Source: DAOPXV01 sp964551445
GTDB taxonomy: Bacteria > Muiribacteriota > UBA9980
Assembly (NCBI GenBank): GCA_964551445.1
Contig: CAZKCG010000004.1
Span: 1-64,000 of the forward strand
Direction of reading: 5' to 3'
DNA: 64,000 nucleotides
Within the stretch, counting starts at the first letter, position 1, and each line of letters begins with the position of its first letter. This document shows positions 1 to 9,785 of the stretch, one piece after another. Made by a program: the position numbers and the translations under genes. The notes under the pieces are model-generated. The model ran no database searches and was not told the origin of the DNA. It worked only from the letters and a program-made list of their open reading frames with translations.

Positions 1-71
<71 letters not shown>

Positions 72-193
72 TTATATCTTAAATATCAAACCCCAAACAT
101 CGGCCCATTAAAAATTTAGTAAGGAAATATTATCACATTACTTTACGAATGTCAACATATTTATAAAAAAAAAATATTTTATTTTAAAACCTT

Positions 194-2500
194 TCACAGC
201 AGAGGTTTTTGCTCCCATTCACTTATCACCAGTTCGAATTCTTCTTTTATGCTTTCGACAAGCCCGGGCGCGTCTTCTAAATTACCCGACTTAGCCTTGA
301 TCTCGATATCATCGAGCAGAGCGGAAAGTTTCTGCACGAAAACCGTAAGCGACATGCCTTTTAATTTATGAGAAAAATATCTCGTATCATCAGGATTGCC
401 GGCTAAAACCGAACGCTCTATATCTTTTAAAATGTCTTTAGACTGATATATAAATTTATCAAAAAGCATATTTATCATTTCTTCACGGCCGCCGTAATTT
501 TCCATCAGCAGCTTAAAATTTATCCGTTTTAAAAGCGTTTCACCGGAAATAATAATGTCTTTGAAACTTTTATTTTTTTCGATAACGTCATATATTATAT
601 TTTCGAGTCCGTTCACGTTAAGCGGCTTGGATATGTAATAATCCATTCCGGACCTCATGCATGATTCGCCTATTTCCGATAAATTATCAGCGGTCATAGC
701 TATTATAGGAGTTACGCATCCCGTTTTTCTTATTTCGAAGGAGGCCTCGTATCCGTTCATCACGGGCATGTGTATATCCATGAGTATAACGTCGAAAGAG
801 CGGCCTTCACTTATTTCCTGTTTTACCGCCTCGAGGGCCATACGGCCGTTCTCAACCACGAAGATCTTATGCCCGTTCTGCATCAGCGCGAGGGATATAA
901 GCTCGATATTTAAGAAGGTATCCTCAACGAGAAGGACCCTGTAATTTTTACCGTCCGGAAGTTGCTTTATAAAATGCCTTTCTTCCGAATCTATCATGTC
1001 GTAATTTCTTCCCTTTAAAAAATTTATGGAAAAATAAAATACGCTTCCGGCGCCCGGGGAACTTTTTACACTGATCCCCGAACCGCCCATGAGCGTCACT
1101 ATTTTATTTGAAATGGAAAGCCCGAGCCCGGTTCCGCCGTATCTTCTGTTTATCGTGCCGTCAGCCTGCATGAACGGAGAGAAAATGCGGTTCATAAAGT
1201 TATCCGTAATACCTATTCCCGTATCGGAAACGGATATCTTCAAGAGCGCGCTGTGCTCGGTTTCATCTTCCACGGAAACGCTCACGCTGATATATCCTTC
1301 GCGGGTAAACTTGAATGCGTTGTCTATAAGGTTTAAAATTACCTGTCTGAGGCGGTTCGGGTCGCCGAAGAGATTATATTTCAATTTTTTATCGACCGTT
1401 ACCGAACTTTCAATATCGCTTCTGGAAAGAGTGATCTTTTTAGCCGCCATAATATCGCAGATTATCTCTTCAATATTAAACTCTATGGTCTCCATTTCCA
1501 TGTGGCCGGACTCGATCTTTGAATAATCGAGTATGTCGTTGATTATCATTAAAAGATGGCCGGCGCCCGATTTTATATATTTTAATAATTTAAGCTGGCC
1601 TTCGTCGAGATCCGTTTTTAAAAGCATATCGGAAAAGCCTATTATGCCGTTTATCGGCGTTCTTATCTCGTGACTGGTATTGGCCACGAATTCGCTTTTA
1701 ATATTATTCGCTCTTTCGGCTTCTTCCTTAGCTTTTAAAAGTTCGGCCTCCATTTTTTTCCGTTCTTCTATATCGCGGGCGATGCCGAAGATCTCATAAG
1801 GCCTGCCGTCCATATACCTTAACTGACTGCTTATCTCAAAAAATCTTTTGCCGCCGGAGCTATTGAGCATTTCAACTTCATAAACAGTTTTTTCTTTTAA
1901 ACCTTTGATCTTTTCTCCCATTATTTTCTTCATAGAATCAATATATTCGGCGGCTACAAAATCAAAAACACTTTTACCTATGATATCAGATTTTATATAT
2001 CCCATTACTCTTTCTATGGCCGGATTTATAGAAGTGAACCGGCCCTGAAGATCAATAGTGAATATGCCGTCATTGGCGGAACTAACTATTTCGCTGTAAT
2101 GTTCTTCGGTTTTTTTAAGTTCAAACTGGGTATTTTTATGAGATGATATATCTTTCAAGGTTGCGAAAAGAAATTTATCGCCTTCCGATACGGCAAGCTT
2201 TAAATTGACTTCTACCCAAATTAATTTTCCGGATCGATTTTTTATACGCCACTCAAAAATTTCCGGAATGCCTTCCAGAACGCGCTTTATGATATTGAAA
2301 TAGTTTTGTTTTGAGCAGTCGCTTTCTATATCGTACCAGATGTCCGGATCGTTAAGCTCGTCGAGCGATGAATAACCGAGAAAATCATGCGCGCTTTTAT
2401 TGACCGATATGATACGGCCGGTTTCCGCGTTATAAACGAGTATCGGATAACTGAATTCATCAAATATCGTTTTGTAATATGATGCGTTTATGTCGCTCAT
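194..2500 (-). CDS. Hybrid sensor histidine kinase (PAS-PAS-HisKA-HATPase-REC-HPt), soluble
   Basis: A 768-residue cytoplasmic hybrid kinase with no membrane segment. Two PAS domains cover about residues 8-120 and 132-248. A HisKA domain follows with the phospho-accepting His277 in a SHEIRTP motif. The ATPase domain has N-box Asn394, DTGIG at 426-430 and GGTGLGL at 455-461. A receiver domain (about 520-640) has phospho-acceptor Asp575, and a C-terminal HPt domain has His711 in SHKLKG. All parts of a His-Asp-His-Asp relay are present, but no dedicated output regulator is visible; the CheY just upstream is the nearest candidate. It is the last gene of the MCP-cheB-cheR-cheY run, 13 bp after cheY. 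It is a paralogue of the kinase at 12351-14534, with near-identical HPt motifs. The sensed signal is unknown. Confidence 0.93.
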   Translation of the reverse strand: MSDINASYYKTIFDEFSYPILVYNAETGRIISVNKSAHDFLGYSSLDELNDPDIWYDIESDCSKQNYFNIIKRVLEGIPEIFEWRIKNRSGKLIWVEVNLKLAVSEGDKFLFATLKDISSHKNTQFELKKTEEHYSEIVSSANDGIFTIDLQGRFTSINPAIERVMGYIKSDIIGKSVFDFVAAEYIDSMKKIMGEKIKGLKEKTVYEVEMLNSSGGKRFFEISSQLRYMDGRPYEIFGIARDIEERKKMEAELLKAKEEAERANNIKSEFVANTSHEIRTPINGIIGFSDMLLKTDLDEGQLKLLKYIKSGAGHLLMIINDILDYSKIESGHMEMETIEFNIEEIICDIMAAKKITLSRSDIESSVTVDKKLKYNLFGDPNRLRQVILNLIDNAFKFTREGYISVSVSVEDETEHSALLKISVSDTGIGITDNFMNRIFSPFMQADGTINRRYGGTGLGLSISNKIVTLMGGSGISVKSSPGAGSVFYFSINFLKGRNYDMIDSEERHFIKQLPDGKNYRVLLVEDTFLNIELISLALMQNGHKIFVVENGRMALEAVKQEISEGRSFDVILMDIHMPVMNGYEASFEIRKTGCVTPIIAMTADNLSEIGESCMRSGMDYYISKPLNVNGLENIIYDVIEKNKSFKDIIISGETLLKRINFKLLMENYGGREEMINMLFDKFIYQSKDILKDIERSVLAGNPDDTRYFSHKLKGMSLTVFVQKLSALLDDIEIKAKSGNLEDAPGLVESIKEEFELVISEWEQKPLL

Positions 2501-2513
2501 TGAAACCCTTTCG

Positions 2514-2885
2514 TTAGATCAATCCCAAAATGGCGAGTTTTGATTGTATGACGTCCTTCATGACGGGTTTCATTATATATTCGTTAGCCCCGAATTCAAG
2601 GGCTTTTTCGACCTGGTCTATTTCCGTTTCGGTCGTGACCATTATCAGCATTATATTTTCATATTCTTTGTTTTCCCTGATTTTACATATCAATTCAAAC
2701 CCGTCCATTTCAGGCATTAATATATCCACGAACGCCGCGATCACGTCTTTATCAGTTTCCAGCAATTTAAGCGCCGCAGGGCCGCTTTCGGCTTCGACGA
2801 TCTCAAATCCTATCTCTTCGAGCATGAATTTTAAGGATAATCTTATAAACTCTGAATCGTCAATTATCAAAATTCTTTTTTTCAT
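2514..2885 (-). CDS. cheY: CheY-like single-domain response regulator
   Basis: A 123-residue stand-alone receiver. It has the acidic pair Asp9-Asp10, phospho-acceptor Asp54 in FVDILMPEMDG, the switch Thr84 and the conserved Lys106 before Pro. There is no output domain, so it acts by protein contact, as CheY does on a motor or a downstream kinase. It lies 15 bp after cheR and 13 bp before the hybrid kinase at 194-2500 in the same direction. It could therefore serve either chemotaxis or the HPt of that kinase. The receiver assignment is certain; the CheY role comes from its neighbours. Confidence 0.9.
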   Translation of the reverse strand: MKKRILIIDDSEFIRLSLKFMLEEIGFEIVEAESGPAALKLLETDKDVIAAFVDILMPEMDGFELICKIRENKEYENIMLIMVTTETEIDQVEKALEFGANEYIMKPVMKDVIQSKLAILGLI

Positions 2886-2900
2886 TGGAACCTCACCGAT

Positions 2901-3725
2901 TTATTTCTTTTTAAGCCTGTACCATATAGTATTTTCGATCTGCGCGCCCTCGAATTCCTCGTCGATATTGAGCATAGTTTCACCGACGCCGAGTATCAGG
3001 TATCCGCCTGGAGTCAGTATTTTTTTTATTTTATTTAAAATATTCTTCCGGCTTTCGATATCGAAATATATCAAAACATGTCTTAAGAATATAACATCCA
3101 TCTGAGGCATGGACGGCCACGCTTCGACAAGATTGACTATCATGAATTCAACCATTTTTTTAAGATCTTCGCGAATATGCCATTGATGGCCGTTCTGCCT
3201 GAAATATTTTACGAGCAGCCTTGCGGGAAGACCCCTGTTGATCTCGAGCTGGCTGTAACTTCCTTCTTTGCCGCGCGCTATCATGCGCTTTGATATGTCG
3301 CTCGCGTGTATCTTTAAATTCCAGTTTAAAAGCGATGGAAAATTTTCATGTATAAGCATGGCCAGGCTATATGCTTCCTGTCCGGTAGAACAGGCCGCGG
3401 ACCATATATTCATCGTTTTTTCCTTTTCGCGTTTTTTCATGGTCTCGGGAATAACGTGATTTTTCATGGAATTGAACGGGTTGAGATCGCGAAAAAAAGA
3501 AGTTTCGTTGGTCGTCATGGCGTCAATTACCCTTATCGCGATATCGGAATATTTGCTGGCGCGCACGCGGGAAACAAGCTCGTGAAAAGATTCGAGTTTC
3601 AATTCCTCGATCATGGAAACAAGTCTTGACTCCATAAGATATTTTTTATCCTGTTCAAGGACTATTCCTGACTCGTCTTTTATGAATTTTTGTAAAAAAT
3701 TAAAATCTTCCTGGTTTATATTCAT
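2901..3725 (-). CDS. cheR: Chemotaxis protein methyltransferase CheR
   Basis: A 274-residue S-adenosylmethionine-dependent methyltransferase that methylates glutamates on chemoreceptors. The N-terminal all-alpha CheR domain covers about residues 1-75. The SAM-binding motif WSAACSTGQEAYSLA is near residue 108, close to the family pattern with Glu-Pro replaced by Glu-Ala. A later FLRHVLIYF segment matches the catalytic-domain strand motif. The length fits CheR. It lies between cheB and cheY with 13-15 bp spacers, clearly one operon. No C-terminal receptor-tethering or TPR extension is present. Confidence 0.95.
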   Translation of the reverse strand: MNINQEDFNFLQKFIKDESGIVLEQDKKYLMESRLVSMIEELKLESFHELVSRVRASKYSDIAIRVIDAMTTNETSFFRDLNPFNSMKNHVIPETMKKREKEKTMNIWSAACSTGQEAYSLAMLIHENFPSLLNWNLKIHASDISKRMIARGKEGSYSQLEINRGLPARLLVKYFRQNGHQWHIREDLKKMVEFMIVNLVEAWPSMPQMDVIFLRHVLIYFDIESRKNILNKIKKILTPGGYLILGVGETMLNIDEEFEGAQIENTIWYRLKKK

Positions 3726-3738
3726 AAAAATACCTTTG

Positions 3739-4839
3739 CTAAACGCGGCGCAGCATATCGCTTAACGCGTTAGCTTCCCTGATCTTTTTTATTATTTCAC
3801 AACCTATGGAATCTATGGAAAAAATGCCGTCTGAAAGACCGGCGCTCGAAACTGAACACGGCATGCTTGGAACCACGCTTGTTTCCTTATCCTGGACAAA
3901 TATCCGCCCGCCCGCTTTTTTTACCGCTGCGCATCCCTTTAATCCGTCGTGGCCCATTCCGGTCAGGATCACGGCGAGGAGGTTACCTCCATAAACTTCA
4001 GCGGCCGACCTGAATAAAACATCCACTGAAGGACGGCATGAATTTTCCTGTTCATCTTTGTTGGTATATATTTTAACCGCATTGCCTTCTTTTTTAACGG
4101 TCATGTGAAAATCGCCGGGAGCTATATAAATTTTGTTTTTTTCAACCGTCATTCCCGAAACAGCTTCAAAAACGCCGATCTTAGATTTAGAAGCCAGCCT
4201 TTCAGCGAGAAGCTTTGTAAACAGAGGCGGCATATGCTGAACTATCAATACCGGAACCCCTATATCGGAAGGTATATCCGCTATCAATTTGGCGAGGGCG
4301 TTAGGGCCGCCGGTAGACGACCCTATGATCAAAGCTTCTATTCTTTGATTATTGATATCAGACCTGTTTTTCTTCAGATCCGATTCCGACAGAAAAACAG
4401 CCTGTTTATCATTTTTGTCCTGAACGCTTATAGCGTATAAAGATTTTATTTTTGGTATAAGTTCTTCGAACAGATTTTTTTTCACGTTTTCTAAATTACC
4501 TACGTTAACAGGTTTTTGAACGAAATCGTTAGCGCCGCACGCCAGCGCCTCAAAGGTCGAGCTGGCACCTTCGCTGGTATGGACGCTGAACATTATAACG
4601 GGAATTTCGCGGCGTTTTTTTCGAAGCGCCCTGAGCATATTAAGGCCGTTCATTTCCGGCATTTCCAGATCGAGCACAACCAGGTCAGGATTCATAAGCT
4701 CTATTTTTTCAAGGCCTATTATGCCGTTAGCGGCGGTAGCGCAAACTTCTATATCGCCGTCTGAATTAATTATATCAGACACGATCCTTCTTGTTACGAT
4801 CGAATCATCGACTATCAATACTTTTATCTTGTTATTCAT
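3739..4839 (-). CDS. cheB: Chemotaxis response regulator protein-glutamate methylesterase CheB (first copy)
   Basis: A 366-residue protein with an N-terminal receiver domain and a C-terminal methylesterase/deamidase domain. The receiver has Asp11-Asp12, phospho-acceptor Asp57 in VVLDLEMPEMNG, and Lys109. The esterase triad is visible: Ser in GSSTGGP (about 174-175), His202 in QHMPP and Asp298 in GMGHDG. It removes methyl groups added by CheR, with activity gated by phosphorylation from CheA. It lies between the MCP gene (56 bp upstream) and cheR (13 bp downstream). This copy has an intact receiver, unlike the second cheB at 14571-15698. Confidence 0.95.
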   Translation of the reverse strand: MNNKIKVLIVDDSIVTRRIVSDIINSDGDIEVCATAANGIIGLEKIELMNPDLVVLDLEMPEMNGLNMLRALRKKRREIPVIMFSVHTSEGASSTFEALACGANDFVQKPVNVGNLENVKKNLFEELIPKIKSLYAISVQDKNDKQAVFLSESDLKKNRSDINNQRIEALIIGSSTGGPNALAKLIADIPSDIGVPVLIVQHMPPLFTKLLAERLASKSKIGVFEAVSGMTVEKNKIYIAPGDFHMTVKKEGNAVKIYTNKDEQENSCRPSVDVLFRSAAEVYGGNLLAVILTGMGHDGLKGCAAVKKAGGRIFVQDKETSVVPSMPCSVSSAGLSDGIFSIDSIGCEIIKKIREANALSDMLRRV

Positions 4840-4895
4840 TTAATTAACACCATTTTCTGATAATGCCATTATTGCCGCTAATATATGCGTAAGTT

Positions 4896-6458
4896 TTAAA
4901 TTTTAAATTTGTTGGTAAGGCTGCCTAGTTCATTGGCTATTTTAGCCAGTTCACCTGACGAACGCGAGATCTCCCTTGAATTATTCGAAGTATGCTGGGC
5001 CATCTGCGCCACTCCGCTTATATTTTTCGTTATTTCAGAACTTCCCGTATTTACGTCGATTATATTTCGCGTTATTTCAGCCGTGGTCGCTGTCTGTTCT
5101 TCAACCGCGGTAGCTATGGTATTTTGTATATCGCTGATCTTATTTATGATGTTGCTTATCTGAACTATTGAATCGATAGAGCGTTTGGTGTCGTTTTGTA
5201 TCATTTCGATCTTATGGCTTATGTCTTCAGTAGCTTTCGCGGTCTCTTTGGCCAGTTCCTTAACTTCGTTCGCGACGACGGCAAAACCTTTTCCGGCTTC
5301 TCCGGCGCGCGCGGCCTCGATGGTAGCGTTAAGCGCAAGAAGGTTGGTCTGTTCGGCTATCGAAGTTATGACTTTTATGACCTTTCCTATTTCAAGGCTG
5401 CTCGCGGTAAGTTTTGAAATATTTTCATTAGTGGCCCTCGCCATTTCAACGCCGGAACTTGCGACCCTCGCCGCTTCGTCGGCATTTCGCGATATTTCAT
5501 TTATACTCGCGCTCATTTCTTCCGTTCCGGCCGAAACGGTTGAAACTATTCCCTGAACCTCGCCGGAAGCCGTTGAAACTATATTCGCGTTATTTGTCGT
5601 TTCTTCCGCGCTCTTTATCATTTCACGGCTTATATTGGTAAGTTCGCTGGACGATTTCGCGAGCATTTCAACGATCTGTTTGTTGCCGTTGATAAATTCC
5701 TTGAGATTATTTATCATTGAATTAACTGATTTTCCAAGCTGATCGAAAAGTTCGTCGCCCGTTCTTTCATTGGCGGACGCGGTCAGATCGCCGGAACTTA
5801 CGCTGCTTAAAATAGCGAAAAGATCGGTTAGATTCATGGACATATTCATTATGCTTCCGTGGAGCTCTTCTTCTGATTTTTGTGATATTTTCATTGCTTC
5901 TTCAATTTTATGTCTGGACTCTACAATGGTCTTTTTAATACGGAACACGCTCAATATGAGTAAAGTGAATAAAATAAAAAGAACTATCGGCGACGCGTAA
6001 GAATAAAACATAACCGTTTTTTCATGCAGGCTCATCGCTTCATGTTTTACCGCTATTATTTTTTCGATCCTTGCGTGAACGAGTCTTGCCACCGCTATTA
6101 TTTTTTCATCAAATTCCTTGGCAGGAACCTTATTTTCGATCAATTTTGAAAGTTCCATGTCATAAAAATCAAGTTCTTTTAATTCCAGGTTAAGATTTGA
6201 AAAATTGGTCTTACATTTTAATACGGCCGCTTTAAGAGCATTTAAACTTTCAGTATCGCCGCGCAAAATATAATTTTTTTCCTGACGCCTTGTTTCAAGG
6301 TAGCTTTTATGCGCGTCACATATTGAAAAAAGTTCCTTCGTCTCCGATATAAGTTCCCTCTGAATTGAAGAAACGTGAACAAAAGATAATAATACAATGA
6401 CCGCTACCGTTACAACGATATAAATTATCTTTTCCTCAGGCGCCATGTCTTTGAACAT
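4896..6458 (-). CDS. Methyl-accepting chemotaxis protein
   Basis: A transmembrane chemoreceptor of about 520 residues. TM1 lies near residues 11-30 and TM2 near 155-172, with a short helical 4HB-like periplasmic domain between them. A HAMP-like linker follows, then the long cytoplasmic signalling coiled coil with the conserved hairpin tip (EQTNLLALNATIEAARAG). There is no C-terminal CheR-tethering pentapeptide. I start at the ATG at 6458 because GGAGG lies 8 bases upstream; the longer frame would begin with GTG at 6476, inside that ribosome-binding site. It heads the run MCP-cheB-cheR-cheY-kinase and follows the hydrogenase/tusA operon in the same direction, so an energy-related signal is possible but unproven. 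Confidence 0.95.
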   Translation of the reverse strand: MFKDMAPEEKIIYIVVTVAVIVLLSFVHVSSIQRELISETKELFSICDAHKSYLETRRQEKNYILRGDTESLNALKAAVLKCKTNFSNLNLELKELDFYDMELSKLIENKVPAKEFDEKIIAVARLVHARIEKIIAVKHEAMSLHEKTVMFYSYASPIVLFILFTLLILSVFRIKKTIVESRHKIEEAMKISQKSEEELHGSIMNMSMNLTDLFAILSSVSSGDLTASANERTGDELFDQLGKSVNSMINNLKEFINGNKQIVEMLAKSSSELTNISREMIKSAEETTNNANIVSTASGEVQGIVSTVSAGTEEMSASINEISRNADEAARVASSGVEMARATNENISKLTASSLEIGKVIKVITSIAEQTNLLALNATIEAARAGEAGKGFAVVANEVKELAKETAKATEDISHKIEMIQNDTKRSIDSIVQISNIINKISDIQNTIATAVEEQTATTAEITRNIIDVNTGSSEITKNISGVAQMAQHTSNNSREISRSSGELAKIANELGSLTNKFKI

Positions 6459-6582
6459 CTGGAATTCCTCCGTCACAAAAAATTATGTTGATATTTTTTT
6501 AAAGCAAAACCATGCCGCACCAAATTATAGTACGGCAAACTGATATTTTAACAAAAAATGTATATTAATTTTTTTAAATATA

Positions 6583-6807
6583 TTAAAACTGTATCTGCGC
6601 CTTGAATTTCCCGCCGCCCTCGTCACGGCAGTAAAGCAGCGTCTTCTTGGAACGGTCGCACCACATCTGGACGTCTTTGCCAAAAGTCGAGCAGTCAGCC
6701 AGAACTTCAAGAACGTCGCCCGGTTTTAATTCGGGAGCTTTCGCCGTTATCTTTAAAATAGGCTGAGGGCATTTTAATCCGTTTGCGTCCAATGTTACTG
6801 TTGCCAT
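6583..6807 (-). CDS. TusA-family sulfur carrier protein
   Basis: A 74-residue TusA/SirA-fold protein. The family motif CPQP is at residues 13-16, with Cys13 the expected persulfide-carrying residue. Further cysteines occur in LADCS, MWCD and LYCRD, more than in a minimal TusA. I use the ATG at 6807 because a GGAGAT ribosome-binding site lies 7 bases upstream; a longer frame to 6843 has no such support. It follows the hydrogenase maturation protease by about 50 bp and is probably the last gene of that operon. TusA-like proteins deliver sulfur for tRNA thiolation, molybdenum cofactor or Hdr-linked sulfur pathways. Which of these applies cannot be read from the sequence. Confidence 0.88.
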   Translation of the reverse strand: MATVTLDANGLKCPQPILKITAKAPELKPGDVLEVLADCSTFGKDVQMWCDRSKKTLLYCRDEGGGKFKAQIQF

Positions 6808-6858
6808 GAAATGTATCTCCTTAAAAATTTGATTTTTCCGCATCGGCTGCGGAATGAC

Positions 6859-7347
6859 TCAAATATGTTTTCCGGCTGTTTTAACGCAGACCGGAAATTC
6901 TTCAGTTATTATATTTTCAACTATATCTGGTATTTTTCCAATTATAACGGGATCGATATTTTCACTGAATTCGCTGATATTTTTAGCGGTTACGGCATAT
7001 ACCGATATATCTTCAGCCGTTAAAAGCCCCGTTTGCCGCGCAAGAGCAAGAGCCTCAAAAAAACCGAGCCCGTGAGACGATCTTAAATGAAAAGGCTTTT
7101 CAACGGAAGGATCGATCTTTCTGCATATTCCGGCTTCGCCCATTTCATCATGTATGATATCTATCATCACTATTTTTTCATATCCGGCGAAAAAATCCAT
7201 CAATCTGAAACCGCCGCATGAGAGTTCCACCACTTCGGCTTCGATATTTCTATCTTTAAGCCCTCTGGCCATTTCCCGCGCTATGAATATTCCCGCGCCG
7301 TCATCGCTTAATATGGTGTTTCCAAGGCCTATCACGAGGGTTTTCAT
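6859..7347 (-). CDS. [NiFe] hydrogenase maturation protease (HyaD/HycI/HoxW family)
   Basis: A 162-residue endopeptidase that clips the C-terminal tail of the hydrogenase large subunit after nickel insertion. The N-terminal GLGNTILSDDGAG motif (7-19) is diagnostic. Likely nickel-sensing ligands are Asp16, Asp63 and His92, matching the family pattern. It begins 5 bp after the stop of the large subunit, which carries the tail it would cleave, so substrate and protease are co-transcribed. The family is certain; a subtype name is not. Confidence 0.93.
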   Translation of the reverse strand: MKTLVIGLGNTILSDDGAGIFIAREMARGLKDRNIEAEVVELSCGGFRLMDFFAGYEKIVMIDIIHDEMGEAGICRKIDPSVEKPFHLRSSHGLGFFEALALARQTGLLTAEDISVYAVTAKNISEFSENIDPVIIGKIPDIVENIITEEFPVCVKTAGKHI

Positions 7348-7352
7348 TAAAA

Positions 7353-8816
7353 CTAATCCCTTCTTATGCTGTTAACGACCGTCCCGTTATGATCGTGAAT
7401 ATTTAATATCAGCGGCATTTCACCGGCGATAGCGTGCGTCGCGCATGATAAACACGGATCATAAGTTCTGAAGGCCATCTCAACCATATTCAGGGCTTTA
7501 TTATCGGCTTTGCCTTTGATTATGAGTTTTTTCGCTACCTTCGCTATGGTCGCGCACATCGCCGCGTAATTATTTCCCGTCGCCACTATCAGATTCACTT
7601 TTTTCGTTATTCCGCTTTCATCCGTTTTATAGTGATGAAAAAGCGTTCCGCGCGGGGCTTCCACAACTCCAACGCCTTCGTTGGGGACCGCTGTCGGAAT
7701 TTTTCTTATATCTTCCGATGTTATATCAGCGTCAAGGCTTAATTCAAGCATTCTTTCAGCCGCGTATAATATTTCAATGACCCTTGCCCAGTGGTTAGCC
7801 AGCGTATTATGAGCCGGTTTCGCGCCGAGAGTTTTATACATCTTCTCGAATTCTACCTGCGCCAGAGGCGTAGCCATGCCTTCCGAAGCGTTTAAACGGC
7901 CGAGCGGCGCCACCTGGTATATACCTGAATCGATCCCGCCTACAAGGCCTTTCCATCCGATCGCTTTAAGATAAACGAACTTCATGTATGACCATTTTTC
8001 AACGTGTTCCGCCATGTGTTGAAGATAATCGGCGGGCGCGAATTTTAAATACTGCTTTCCGGTCGGATCAACGACGCGGATATCGCCGTCATAAAAATTC
8101 ACCTTGTTGTTTTTATCTACGAGGCCCATGTAGTAAGTTTCGATATAGTATAAATCTTTTGATAGGATTATGTCAACATAGTCTTTATTTTTTAAAACTA
8201 TATCTTCGAATATCTTGATCGTAAACTTAGCGAATTCAACGCATGCGCGTGATTTTTCCTCAATTATTTTTCTTTCGCTCTCATTTATCGATTTTGAATT
8301 TCCGCCGGGAAGGCCGCATACGGGCTGAGTGGCCCTGCCGCCGATCAATTCCTGTATCTGCTGAGCGTAGGCCCTGTGTTTTATAACCTCTTTTCCAATA
8401 TCGAGGCCTACTTTCGCCACGACGCCGAGAATATTGCGTTCAGCGGGCGGAGCGTCGGGGCCTAATATGAAATCAGGTCCGGCGAGAGCGTAAAAATGAG
8501 CTATATGAGAGTGTATCATGTGCGCGCAATAAAAAAGCTCGCGGAGTTTTTTAGCCGCTATCGGCGGATCTACGCTATAAACCGCGTCGACTGCCTTGGT
8601 TCCGGCAAGATGATGAGCTTCAGGGCACACGCCGCATATTTTAGGCGTTATTCTCGGAAGCTCCTCAACGTATTTACCTTCGCAGAATTTTTCAAACCCG
8701 CGAAGTTCGGGAACCTGAAGATACGCGTTCTCGACGTCTCCTGCCTCGTTCATGAATATATCTATTTTTCCGTGGCCTTCAAGTCTTGTGATGGGATCTA
8801 TGGTGATCTTTTTCAT
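7353..8816 (-). CDS. mvhA: [NiFe] hydrogenase large subunit, group 3 (MvhA/HoxH-like)
   Basis: The catalytic subunit, 487 residues, binding the Ni-Fe(CN)2CO site. The N-terminal motif has RLEGHG followed by Cys61 and Cys64 (CGVC). The C-terminal motif DPCLSCATH supplies Cys455 and Cys458. Both pairs are Cys, so it is not a [NiFeSe] enzyme. The 26-residue tail after His461 is the expected site of cleavage by the adjacent protease. DPCLSCATH and the partners MvhD and HdrA point to group 3c, methyl-viologen-reducing/heterodisulfide-linked hydrogenase. It is cytoplasmic: the small subunit has no Tat signal. The symbol follows archaeal and bacterial Mvh naming. Confidence 0.93.
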   Translation of the reverse strand: MKKITIDPITRLEGHGKIDIFMNEAGDVENAYLQVPELRGFEKFCEGKYVEELPRITPKICGVCPEAHHLAGTKAVDAVYSVDPPIAAKKLRELFYCAHMIHSHIAHFYALAGPDFILGPDAPPAERNILGVVAKVGLDIGKEVIKHRAYAQQIQELIGGRATQPVCGLPGGNSKSINESERKIIEEKSRACVEFAKFTIKIFEDIVLKNKDYVDIILSKDLYYIETYYMGLVDKNNKVNFYDGDIRVVDPTGKQYLKFAPADYLQHMAEHVEKWSYMKFVYLKAIGWKGLVGGIDSGIYQVAPLGRLNASEGMATPLAQVEFEKMYKTLGAKPAHNTLANHWARVIEILYAAERMLELSLDADITSEDIRKIPTAVPNEGVGVVEAPRGTLFHHYKTDESGITKKVNLIVATGNNYAAMCATIAKVAKKLIIKGKADNKALNMVEMAFRTYDPCLSCATHAIAGEMPLILNIHDHNGTVVNSIRRD

Positions 8817-8819
8817 TTA

Positions 8820-9785
8820 TTACTTCACGCCCCCTTTAAGTATAGATTTGGGCAGGGTAAACTGATAAAAAGTTCCAATAGTGTCTTTTATATCAGATAA
8901 AATTCTATCAATGTCTTCTTCTTCATTCGCGTCTATCATCGAGGCCACTACGCTTAAAAGTTTGGCGCCCTGATCCATAACGCCCGGAGGCGGACCGTAG
9001 CATCCCCGGCACGGCATATTGACGTCGAGGCATTTAGCTCCGCCGCAGCCTGCTCTCGTAGCCGGGCCTGAACATATTATCCCCTGTTCCATAAGGCATT
9101 TTTTAGGATCGGTTATTATCTCGTGCACTCTGTAAAATTTCTTTATTTTTCTATCCGATGATTTTTCGCGTTTGCACTCATCGCATATTGTTTTCGACGA
9201 ACCTATGACGCTTCCGGCCGGAGGAAGTTTTCCGGATGCTATGGCGTCTATTGCGGCGACTATCCATTCCACGTTAGGAGGACATCCGGGCAGGTAATAT
9301 TCGACTTTTACTACCTCGTCAAGCGGAAATACCCTGTCATATAATTTCGGCAGCTCGAGATCGCCCTCGGGAACGGTAGTTTTAAGCTGAGGCCTGTCTT
9401 TAGACGGATTAGAGCCCGCTATCGACGCCGTTTCCTCATACGCGCATTTCATTATTTCCTCGGCGTGGAACTGATTAGCGAGGCCGGGAATGCCGCCCCA
9501 TGAAGCGCATGCGCCGTAAGCGATCATTACCTTTGATTTCTGTCTCAAGAGCCTGGCTATATGTTCATGTTCTGAACTTCTCGTTCCTCCGTTGAAAAAA
9601 GTGATATCTATCTCGCCGTCTTTAAGCTGTTCTATGTCGCTATATTTTCCGTCGAATGCCAGCGGCATTAAAAGTATGTCAGCTATTGCGCCTAACTCTA
9701 CGATCTTTTCGTTAGTATCAAGAAGAGAAACCTCGCATCCTCCGCATGAAGCAGCCCAATAAAATACTATCTTCAATTTACTCAT
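8820..9785 (-). CDS. mvhG: [NiFe] hydrogenase small subunit (MvhG-like)
   Basis: The electron-transfer subunit, 321 residues, carrying the Fe-S clusters that lead electrons away from the Ni-Fe site. The proximal cluster motif CGGCE (Cys14, Cys17) is at the N-terminus. More ligands appear in GACASWGG, LPGCPP, CDEC and the cysteine-rich CGGAKCLDVNMPCRGC near residue 250. No twin-arginine signal peptide is present, so the enzyme is cytoplasmic. Its start overlaps the end of mvhD by 8 bp and its stop is 3 bp before mvhA, indicating translational coupling. Length and motifs fit group 3 hydrogenases. Confidence 0.93.
   Translation of the reverse strand: MSKLKIVFYWAASCGGCEVSLLDTNEKIVELGAIADILLMPLAFDGKYSDIEQLKDGEIDITFFNGGTRSSEHEHIARLLRQKSKVMIAYGACASWGGIPGLANQFHAEEIMKCAYEETASIAGSNPSKDRPQLKTTVPEGDLELPKLYDRVFPLDEVVKVEYYLPGCPPNVEWIVAAIDAIASGKLPPAGSVIGSSKTICDECKREKSSDRKIKKFYRVHEIITDPKKCLMEQGIICSGPATRAGCGGAKCLDVNMPCRGCYGPPPGVMDQGAKLLSVVASMIDANEEEDIDRILSDIKDTIGTFYQFTLPKSILKGGVK

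Noticed and set aside
7353..8816. Possible [NiFeSe] hydrogenase, prompted by the Sec-containing SelD
   Set aside because: Both ligand pairs are encoded as Cys (CGVC and DPCLSC); no in-frame TGA at the site.
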